From: JAHFJU01 sp964354865
GTDB taxonomy: Bacteria; Patescibacteriota; Gracilibacteria; UBA1369; UM-FILTER-53-11
DNA: 10,119 nt
Direction: 5' to 3'
NCBI GenBank assembly: GCA_964354865.1
Contig: CAYHBN010000056.1
Location: forward strand, 1-10,119
Shown: one piece after another, positions 1-6,493 of the stretch
Position numbering within the stretch: position 1 is the first letter of the stretch
Layout: the number at the start of each line of letters is the position of its first letter
Translations under genes and position numbers: made by a program
Notes under the pieces: generated by a model
The model's input: the letters and a program-made list of their open reading frames with translations, nothing else
Databases searched by the model: none
Told to the model about the DNA's origin: nothing

Positions 1-449
1 CTGAAGACGAAAATGAAGATTTAACTGAGTTGGTTTTTTTAAAAGCCTGGGAGAAAATTCGTGAATACAAACCAGGGGCTGCGCTTTTTTCTTCATGGCT
101 CTTTCGAATTGCGCACAATAGTATCGTTGACTATTATCGTGTAACCAAGACTAACCGCGAGCAGCAGACGTCTCTCACCGAGAATGTCGCCGAGACTCGA
201 AGGGATTTTGCTGCAGAAAATCGCATTCATCGCCGTATCGAACGCGAGGTGGTTAAAGATGCGCTCGACAAATTACCAGAAGATTACAAATCAATCCTAG
301 TTCTTCGCTACATTAATGATTTAGACTACGAAGAAATCGAGCATATTTTAGCAAGAGGATACGCAGCACTGCGCATTTTGCAGTATAGAGCGCTTAAAGC
401 CCTTAAAAAAGAGCTCGGCCGGCTTGGGTATAGCGAAAGTGATCTGTAG
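1..449 (+). CDS. RNA polymerase sigma-70 factor, ECF-like (5' partial)
   Basis: This is a sigma factor that would direct RNA polymerase to a small promoter set. Its start lies outside the window: the frame is open from position 3 and already encodes region 2.1 (EDLTELVFLKAW). The TTG at position 30 lies inside that helix and is not the start. Region 2 continues through FSSWLFRIAHNSIVDYYR, the conserved core-binding and -10 recognition helices. A short charged linker follows, then region 4 (DKLPEDYKSILVLRYINDLDYEEI), whose helix-turn-helix ends in AALRILQYRALKALKKEL. There is no region 1 or 3 between these parts, so it is ECF-like in architecture. It ends with TAG, and a FecR-domain membrane protein follows 85 nt later on the same strand. 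That is the usual arrangement for a sigma factor and its membrane regulator. The family call is very secure; the regulon is unknown. Confidence 0.93.
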   Translation, partial: EDENEDLTELVFLKAWEKIREYKPGAALFSSWLFRIAHNSIVDYYRVTKTNREQQTSLTENVAETRRDFAAENRIHRRIEREVVKDALDKLPEDYKSILVLRYINDLDYEEIEHILARGYAALRILQYRALKALKKELGRLGYSESDL

Positions 450-534
450 ATCAGACATTTTTCAACTCAACACAGAAACTCGTGTAACAAAACTATTAAA
501 TTACCGTTCTAATAAAGGCAGAAACGCTATTCAC

Positions 535-2805
535 ATGAAATCTCACTCGAATTATTCAAAACTTGAAAAGGTACTCATGCAACAGGCACGGGGCGCCACT
601 GGTCGTTTGGGTGACCGCAAACGTACTCAAATGAAAGACCAGGTTCTTGCATCGATTCGAGCAAGCGATTGGGTTGAGTGTTTAGGATACGGCGCCCTTG
701 TCTCATCCTTTCAGGGTCTTGCTCAAGAAAGAACTCCTTCGGTCGCCTTTAAGGCTGATTTAAAGGCAAAGTTATCTATCATGACTCAGCTCGATACGCG
801 TCATCGTGCATCGAGGCATCATGAAAAAAATCATCGACATTCCTTGGTCGATGTTATTTTGCAGTTACTCAATGGCACAATGCCTCGTCGCTTAACGGCA
901 GCGGGCTTGTTAAGTTTCTTTATTATTGCACTCGCGGGCAATGCAGTATTGTCTCCTTCGGTTACGTACGCTCATTCACAAAGCACATTAGAAGATATTA
1001 CGGGTGACGTTACTGTTGATCGCGGAAATATAACGATTGAAGGATACAACGGACTTGTACTTAACGAATCTGATGTTGTAAAAACTGCAGACAACGCAAG
1101 CGCATCGGTTCGGTTTATCGATGAAAGCATCGGAAGACTATCTGAAAATACGGCACTTCATATTGTTTCACAGAAAATTGATCAATTTAATCAAGCGCAA
1201 TCAGTCGTTGAAGTGGTTTTAGATTACGGACGTTTCTGGACACGCGTGGTAAATCTTATTGATAATAATTCTCGTTTCGAAGTTAAAACACCTTCGGTAA
1301 CTGCGGTGGCAAAACGCCGTGCTGCATTCGATGTAGAAGTTTCTAACCTTGGTTCTTCACGTATTACGGCAATTCATAATCGTGTCGATGTTCGCGTTGC
1401 AAACGCATCGCGTGGGGTTGTTGAAACAACATTAGTAAAAGGATTTAGCGCAAATATTACAAAGTTAAATGGCAATTATCCTGTTATTACTCAAACCCCC
1501 CTTGCGGTACTTATCCCAACTGTAGCAGAGGCTAAAAACGATGCATGGGTCGCAGACAATCTTTCAAAAGATGTTACCTATATTGAACAAGTAAAAGAAG
1601 TAAGCAAGCAAGCAGTTCGCGATCAAGCAGGATCAGTTCCCGGCAATGCATTCTACGCGTTTGAGCAATTATCAGACTCTACAAGTCTTGCATTGACGAT
1701 GTATGCATCTGAGAGAAATAAGAAACTTCTCGCTCTCGCAGAGAAAAAAATTGGACAAGCCGCAGTGTTACTCGAACAGGGTAATGCAAATGCTGCTCAA
1801 GATTCACTCAATGGATTCTTATCTGATATAGAACAAGTTGCTCTATGGATTAAAGAACAGCAACAGACAAATCCAGAAGATGTTATTGAAGTGAAAGCAC
1901 TTCTTGAATCTCTCATTTCTCAGTCTCACAAACATTTTAGCTTGGTGCTTCCTACCGATGTTACCTACCTGGTAAAAGAAGCAGTTGCACAGGCTGAGTT
2001 TATTGTTGCCGATAATCCTGTTTCAAAAACAGAACAACAATTGAACACCGCTACAGAAAAATTAATCGAGGCTCATGATTTGGCTGAACAAGGTAATACT
2101 CCTTTAGCTACTCAACAAATTGCAGACTACAACACGACCCTTAATGGCGTTGTGGTTACTCTTAAACAACTCACGCCGGGCGATAAAGAAAAGGCCGTAG
2201 GCGCACTTCTCGACGCTAAAAAAGAAGATATTAAAATGCTCGAAGTAATTAAAGAAACGCACGCTCAAACAGGTGCCGATAATTCTGATGAACAGTCAAC
2301 ATTAAACTCGGTTATTACACAGGCTACATCTGAGCATAACGATATTCAGAAGCAGGTTACCGAGGCGAAAAAAGATTCTCTGACTCAAATTGGCGAAGCT
2401 GTTTTCGATACTCAAAAAGGGCTCACGAGCCCAGAACTTTTGCAGAAAATAGAAGATATCGAAAATGTAGATGTGAACGGAAAATCAGTTATACAAGTGC
2501 AGGTTTCAAGTGGCAAATTGCTCATGAAAAATGATACAACAACGGTCATTACCTCAGCTCCGGTGCTTGTAACTCCTGTTGCTACGGGTACTGTTCCTCA
2601 AGAGCCAACTGAGACTTCGACAACAGTCCCTACGGTTGCGACTGAACCTATTGAGAAAACACTAAGCGTTCAAGAAAATCCGGTAAGCGGCTCGGCAATT
2701 TCTCCACTACAAAATAATGTTCGCAATGCTGCGGGCGAAGTTGAAACCTTAAAAGGAATCGCGACACAAGGTGGAGCGCTTCTTCAGGTACCACTTAGTA
2801 GGTAG
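535..2805 (+). CDS. FecR-domain single-pass membrane protein with DUF5667-like helical repeats, putative anti-sigma/signal partner
   Basis: This 756-aa protein is probably the membrane partner of the sigma factor just upstream. The ATG at 535 is preferred over an in-frame TTG at 424, which overlaps the sigma gene and adds 37 unconvincing residues. Layout: cytoplasmic N-terminus 1-118 with no zinc-binding HxxxCxxC motif; one membrane helix at about 119-140 after MPRR; FecR-like beta region at about 152-290 (for example SVRFIDESIGRLSENT and FEVKTPSVTAVA); then a long helical region. That region holds two related units (about 369-440 and 473-544) resembling DUF5667, each with a Pro-x4-Tyr start and an EQGN motif. 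The end is a Thr/Pro/Val-rich tail (about 670-715). The FecR Gly-Thr, usually seen as VRGTxFDV, reads KRRAAFDV here. Proposed role (inference): sense the envelope state and hold or activate the sigma factor. FecR fold and topology are well supported; the regulatory role is not proven. Confidence 0.8.
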   Translation: MKSHSNYSKLEKVLMQQARGATGRLGDRKRTQMKDQVLASIRASDWVECLGYGALVSSFQGLAQERTPSVAFKADLKAKLSIMTQLDTRHRASRHHEKNHRHSLVDVILQLLNGTMPRRLTAAGLLSFFIIALAGNAVLSPSVTYAHSQSTLEDITGDVTVDRGNITIEGYNGLVLNESDVVKTADNASASVRFIDESIGRLSENTALHIVSQKIDQFNQAQSVVEVVLDYGRFWTRVVNLIDNNSRFEVKTPSVTAVAKRRAAFDVEVSNLGSSRITAIHNRVDVRVANASRGVVETTLVKGFSANITKLNGNYPVITQTPLAVLIPTVAEAKNDAWVADNLSKDVTYIEQVKEVSKQAVRDQAGSVPGNAFYAFEQLSDSTSLALTMYASERNKKLLALAEKKIGQAAVLLEQGNANAAQDSLNGFLSDIEQVALWIKEQQQTNPEDVIEVKALLESLISQSHKHFSLVLPTDVTYLVKEAVAQAEFIVADNPVSKTEQQLNTATEKLIEAHDLAEQGNTPLATQQIADYNTTLNGVVVTLKQLTPGDKEKAVGALLDAKKEDIKMLEVIKETHAQTGADNSDEQSTLNSVITQATSEHNDIQKQVTEAKKDSLTQIGEAVFDTQKGLTSPELLQKIEDIENVDVNGKSVIQVQVSSGKLLMKNDTTTVITSAPVLVTPVATGTVPQEPTETSTTVPTVATEPIEKTLSVQENPVSGSAISPLQNNVRNAAGEVETLKGIATQGGALLQVPLSR
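1639..2166 (+). repeat. Tandem duplication of a ~104-aa DUF5667-like unit (protein level)
   Basis: Within the FecR-domain protein, residues 369-440 and 473-544 align without a gap at an offset of 104 residues. Matching positions include P369/P473, Y374/Y478, K405/K509, A409/A513, L412/L516, EQGN 414-417/518-521 and A421/A525, V435/V539. Hydrophobic positions of the predicted helices (406/510, 425/529, 428/532, 432/536) also correspond. The DNA copies have diverged, so the duplication is old. The extent of each unit is approximate. Confidence 0.6.
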
Positions 2806-2819
2806 TCGAACACTACCTA
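2799..2819. terminator. Hairpin shared by two convergent genes, containing both stop codons
   Basis: A perfect 8-bp inverted repeat (TAGGTAGT / ACTACCTA) flanks a 5-nt loop (CGAAC). The left arm contains the TAG stop of the FecR-protein gene (2803-2805). The right arm contains the stop of mraY on the other strand (2817-2819). The position between convergent genes suggests a bidirectional terminator or a barrier to read-through. There is no T-run on either side and the stem is only half G/C, so intrinsic termination would be weak. Confidence 0.45.
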
Positions 2820-3914
2820 GGATCCCAGTAATTCCAAAAAAGCGATAAGCAATCCAAGGCTCGCGAAGAATCCACCAAGAATCCAAAAGCGCATAACAAC
2901 CTTAGCCTCGGGCCAACCGAGTGCTTCGAAGTGGTGATGCAATGGGGCAATTAAAAATATCTTCTTTCCGCGGAAGCGCTTTGAAAGCATTTGCATACCA
3001 GAGGTAGCTGCTTCAACGACAAACATCGATGCGAGCAATGGTAATACCGCAACAGAGTCGGTCATCATGGCGATAACACCCATGGTTGCGCCAAGCGCGA
3101 GCGCCCCGGTATCGCCCATAAAGAAAAGGGCCGGAGGCACGTTGAACCATAAAAACGCAATAGTTGTACCAACGATAAGCCCACAAAATGCCGCGAGAAG
3201 AATGAGTCCTTCCATATAGGCAATAATTCCCAACGAAACAAAAGTAATCACGACAAGCCCACCTGCAAGGCCATCTAATCCGTCGGTAATGTTAACTGCA
3301 TTTGCGCCTGCTACCACTATGAACGTAAAGAGTGCGATATACCATGGACCAAGATGAACGTCGCCCATTCCCGGAATATTTACCTGATCGAATCCTAATT
3401 TGTAGTAAAACCAAAGACCTCCAATGAGTGCAAATAAAGTAAGCCAGAAAAATTTAGGGCGAACTTTTAATCCTTTATGAACTTTTTCACCCGTTGTTTG
3501 TTCTATTTTCCACGCACGAATATTTAGGTAATCGTCGATCAAACCAAGTACACCTGTTGCAATAAGAGTAAAGACAGGCAAGTATGTTTCGTTTCTATTG
3601 AAGAGGTTAAAATGCGTTATGTTAAGCCACTGCATGAGTGGTGAGAGAAACACAATCAACGCGACTGTTCCCCAAATAAGAACGCCACCCATAGTAGGCG
3701 TGCCACGTTTATTTTTATGCAGTTGATTAAAGATCGACGCAGTGCCTCCGTCGGCTGCTTCGTCACGCAACTGTTTGCGCATGCCAAGCTTAATTAAAAG
3801 CTTGTAAAATGGCTTTGTTGCAAGAGTTACGATAATAAAGGCAAACGTCGTTGCGCCAAAAATCAGAGTAAAATGACGTAACATGGTAGGAGTATCTAAG
3901 TTGAGCAGGAACAT
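2817..3914 (-). CDS. mraY: Phospho-N-acetylmuramoyl-pentapeptide-transferase (MraY)
   Basis: MraY is a polytopic membrane enzyme that transfers phospho-MurNAc-pentapeptide from UDP to undecaprenyl phosphate, making lipid I on the inner face of the membrane. At 365 aa it has the family's normal length and about ten hydrophobic segments. The signatures are all present and in order: RGTPTMGG at 70-77, the aspartate pair in GLIDDYL (D127, D128), NAVNITDGLDGLA at 205-217, FMGDTGALALG at 265-275, and the HHH motif in APLHHHFEALGW (H326-H328). It is the last gene of the minus-strand run, starting 10 nt after the S11 peptidase stop. No Shine-Dalgarno precedes the chosen ATG. A second ATG at residue 11 (3884) would still keep the first membrane helix. 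Its neighbours are not the usual division/cell-wall cluster genes. Identification is essentially certain. Confidence 0.97.
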   Translation of the reverse strand: MFLLNLDTPTMLRHFTLIFGATTFAFIIVTLATKPFYKLLIKLGMRKQLRDEAADGGTASIFNQLHKNKRGTPTMGGVLIWGTVALIVFLSPLMQWLNITHFNLFNRNETYLPVFTLIATGVLGLIDDYLNIRAWKIEQTTGEKVHKGLKVRPKFFWLTLFALIGGLWFYYKLGFDQVNIPGMGDVHLGPWYIALFTFIVVAGANAVNITDGLDGLAGGLVVITFVSLGIIAYMEGLILLAAFCGLIVGTTIAFLWFNVPPALFFMGDTGALALGATMGVIAMMTDSVAVLPLLASMFVVEAATSGMQMLSKRFRGKKIFLIAPLHHHFEALGWPEAKVVMRFWILGGFFASLGLLIAFLELLGS

Positions 3915-3924
3915 GGGAAGAGAG

Positions 3925-4845
3925 TTATGGAGTCAGAGAATCAGGTTCGAATGTGTAGTTTCTTTCGATCCACTCTAGCATAATTTTTGTTTCTTTAAAG
4001 CGGTCCGGGCTGCCTAAAATCACCACTAAAACTTCTCGGCCATTACTGAGTTGCGCAAGAGAAACAACAGATTCTCCCGCAAGGGGAGTAGTTCCCGTTT
4101 TTAATCCTAAAATTTTAAAATAGGGATTATCGAGCAGTAGGTCAGTGGACTCTAATTTGTGAGTGACATCACCGGATGTTGATTTTACTTCGGTACTTTT
4201 TTTAAGTGCGAGCTCACGGATAAATGGATACGTAGTTGCTGTTTTGCTAAACAACATAGTGTCGAAGGCGGTCGAAAAGTGAGCTGATTCGTCGAACCCT
4301 TTTGCATTCGTGAAGTGTGATTGTTTGAGTGCGAGTTGTTGCGTTTTTGCGTTCATTTTTTCGGCAAATGCTTCTTCGCTGCCGGCATCGAATTCGGCAA
4401 GTGCAACGGCCGCATCGTTTGCCGAAGCCACCATCATACCCGTTAGTAAATTGCGTATCGTCATTTTTTCGCCCGTGCGAAGCCACATGCGAGAGCCTTC
4501 TTGCGATGCTGCATTTTGTGAAACAGTTACCACTTCATCGAGGTTTGGGTGGGCGTCTAAAATTACCATCGCGCTCACTAATTTTGTAATAGAGGCGATC
4601 GATCGTTTTGCAAAAATATTTTTGGTAAAAAGGGGAGTTGATGTTTGAAGATCAATGGCAAAAACCGAAGCGGCATCTATGACGGGCCCAAGGCTTTGCG
4701 TGGTCTTTTTAGGGGCATTTGTGGTGAGAAGTGAAAGTTGTGGTAATTCTCGAACGACAAATTCCTCAGGCAGAATATTTAAAAGCGCGCTGTAGTCTGG
4801 TGATGCGCTCTCGAAAAATAAAAGATAGACGAGTTCACTTAACAT
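3925..4845 (-). CDS. D-alanyl-D-alanine carboxypeptidase-like serine peptidase (family S11)
   Basis: This is a penicillin-binding-protein-type enzyme expected to cleave the terminal D-Ala of peptidoglycan stem peptides outside the cytoplasm. All three active-site motifs are present: SITK at S85-K88 (nucleophile Ser85, base Lys88), SAN at 141-143 and KTGT at 249-252. The S11 features WLRTGEKMTIRNLL, NAKGFDE and the H-x-S-T-A-x-D stretch at 189-195 are also seen. At 306 aa it lacks the C-terminal PBP5 beta domain and membrane-anchoring helix. The N-terminus has only a short hydrophobic run (LVYLLFF), not a clear signal peptide. The frame stays open upstream to 4884 without ATG, GTG or TTG, adding a further hydrophobic stretch (RLLTFLSS), so the annotated start is uncertain. 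Its start overlaps the LCP gene end by 11 nt, suggesting translational coupling. The family is secure; endopeptidase activity cannot be excluded. Confidence 0.92.
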   Translation of the reverse strand: MLSELVYLLFFESASPDYSALLNILPEEFVVRELPQLSLLTTNAPKKTTQSLGPVIDAASVFAIDLQTSTPLFTKNIFAKRSIASITKLVSAMVILDAHPNLDEVVTVSQNAASQEGSRMWLRTGEKMTIRNLLTGMMVASANDAAVALAEFDAGSEEAFAEKMNAKTQQLALKQSHFTNAKGFDESAHFSTAFDTMLFSKTATTYPFIRELALKKSTEVKSTSGDVTHKLESTDLLLDNPYFKILGLKTGTTPLAGESVVSLAQLSNGREVLVVILGSPDRFKETKIMLEWIERNYTFEPDSLTP

Positions 4846-6466
4846 CGATGAGAGGAAGGTTAGAAGTCTCTGAGCTTGTATCGTTTAGTAGATTAGGTAC
4901 GAGAGTAGGGCTTGACGATGCTGCTACTCCATCGATTATTGGTGTCGAGGTCGCCGACTCCGCCTCTTCTTTCACCTGTTGTTCGGTATATAACTCGTAC
5001 GTTAATTCAAGTTTATTGACCATTGATTTTCCATCACTGCCAACTTCGAGAATGAGCGCACTGTTATAAAAGCGTGGGTCATTTTTATATTCATCAGGTA
5101 TAGGGCGAACCGGAGCAGGAATAAGGCTCGTGACAAGATCGATAAGTGCCTTGAGGTGCTGGTCTTGAATTGAGTCAATTTGGCCTTTTTCATCGAAGGT
5201 AATGAGTGCCGCCTGTGAATTTTTTTGAACTGCTGCTTGGCTTTGTCCGTAGGTCCAGCTTGTATTTACAAACCAGCTTGTTTGTTCGATTTTCTGATTT
5301 CGGCCATTACCGAATCGATCAGTCTTTACGCCATAACGAGCAAGCCCCATTTTTGCAATTGCCGCCATTCCACTAATCTTTGTGCCATTCAAAACCGAAA
5401 TAGGAATGCGATTTATAGCTACATCGCCGTAGAGCATGCTCTGCATATATTTTTTAACGTGCTCCATAGTAGAGGGCATCAAAATAAAGGCGCCACCAAA
5501 AAGTGAGCGATCAGGTGTATATAAAAATCCACCTTTAGAATTTGGATCATCGTTGAGTGTTGAAATGTTGAGAGTGCTCGAGTCCCAGCCTTGGGCAAAT
5601 GACGCCAGTGAAACCATTTCACGAATGCCAAGTGTCGTTTCAATATGATCGCTGAGCGAATAATACAAATTTTTAATGAAACTCGCTTTGCCAAGTTTGT
5701 TCTGTTGTTCAGCCTTGTCTTTCAGTGCAACGAGAATTTGTTGTTGTCTCTTTGAACGGTCAAAATCAGAGCTTGTTTTGCGTGAACGTACGAATTTCAG
5801 CGCAGTATCTCCATCTAAATGACGTAGTCCGGCTTCAATATAAAAAGGTTCGTATCCAATCGTTTCATCTTTAGGATAAAAAGGATCATTAATTGTTTCT
5901 GCAACGGTGATATCGACTCCACCGACACTATCGACGACTTCTTTAAAGGCAGAGAAGTCTATTTTAACGACGTAGTGAAGGGGAATGTCGAATGTTTTTT
6001 CGATTGTTGAGCGTACGAAATCGAGACCCAATTCAGAGTTCCACTTATGTTCACCAAGTTCGTAGAGATTATTGATTCGCGACTCACCGAGGCTTGATTT
6101 TATATAATAGTCTCGAGGGATTGAAAGCATCGAAACGGTTTTGTCTGTATTGTCTAAACTGGCGATAATAATTGAATCGGTAAGATTTTCGCCGTCATGG
6201 CCAAGCCCACCTACACCGAGTAGTAAAATATTAGTGTGATTTTTGTCATCGGTTTCAAGCTCTTTACCAATGGTGCTCGAAAAGAAGGTGAAAAGGCGCG
6301 TGCCGCCGAGACTTTCAACAAGCTTCACTCCGGCGATATAAATAAAGCCAACGATAAGCAAAAAAGCGGTGAATCCTGCTATCGCTCGTTTCATTTCTGT
6401 AGTCAGGTGGAACGGTTGTTTCTTAGCTTTAATTCGAATTTTTGTGCGTTTAAACTGAGGTGGCAT
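4835..6466 (-). CDS. LCP (LytR-CpsA-Psr) family glycopolymer transferase with LytR_C domain
   Basis: LCP proteins transfer undecaprenyl-linked glycopolymers (teichoic acid or capsule-type) to peptidoglycan or protein, acting outside the membrane. This 543-aa protein has a basic cytoplasmic tail (1-27), one membrane helix (about 28-48) and an LCP domain at about 78-255. Key residues visible are D97 in LTDSIII, R118 in SIPRDYYI, the DSVGGVDITV strand at 179-188, and the arginine cluster R227/R229/R237/R240. NILLLGVGG replaces the commoner LLxGxD, so one metal-binding Asp described in other LCP enzymes is not at its usual place. A LytR_C-like domain follows (about 354-490, ISVLNGT...GMAAIA), then a Ser/Thr/Pro-rich tail (about 498-543). 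It has no cysteine. It sits 27 nt after the CAP gene and overlaps the next gene by 11 nt, and its stop is TGA. The acceptor and polymer are unknown. Confidence 0.92.
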   Translation of the reverse strand: MPPQFKRTKIRIKAKKQPFHLTTEMKRAIAGFTAFLLIVGFIYIAGVKLVESLGGTRLFTFFSSTIGKELETDDKNHTNILLLGVGGLGHDGENLTDSIIIASLDNTDKTVSMLSIPRDYYIKSSLGESRINNLYELGEHKWNSELGLDFVRSTIEKTFDIPLHYVVKIDFSAFKEVVDSVGGVDITVAETINDPFYPKDETIGYEPFYIEAGLRHLDGDTALKFVRSRKTSSDFDRSKRQQQILVALKDKAEQQNKLGKASFIKNLYYSLSDHIETTLGIREMVSLASFAQGWDSSTLNISTLNDDPNSKGGFLYTPDRSLFGGAFILMPSTMEHVKKYMQSMLYGDVAINRIPISVLNGTKISGMAAIAKMGLARYGVKTDRFGNGRNQKIEQTSWFVNTSWTYGQSQAAVQKNSQAALITFDEKGQIDSIQDQHLKALIDLVTSLIPAPVRPIPDEYKNDPRFYNSALILEVGSDGKSMVNKLELTYELYTEQQVKEEAESATSTPIIDGVAASSSPTLVPNLLNDTSSETSNLPLIDVK

Positions 6467-6493
6467 GCGAAGGCTATTTAACTATATAAATAC

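Noticed and set aside
30..449. TTG at position 30 as the start of the sigma factor
   Set aside because: The frame is open to position 3 and the upstream codons encode conserved region 2 residues (EDENEDLTE), so the gene is truncated by the window edge.
494..499. TATTAA in the sigma-FecR gap as a -10 box
   Set aside because: The hexamer 17 nt upstream (CACAGA) is not -35-like, and co-transcription with the sigma gene explains expression.
424..534. TTG at 424 as the start of the FecR-domain protein
   Set aside because: It overlaps the sigma gene and adds 37 residues with no family resemblance; the ATG at 535 gives a sensible cytoplasmic N-terminus.
4247..5694. Several 60-110-codon open frames on both strands across the S11 and LCP genes
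   Set aside because: They lie entirely within or across strongly supported genes, are rich in Arg, Cys and Ser typical of out-of-frame translation, and show no family motif.
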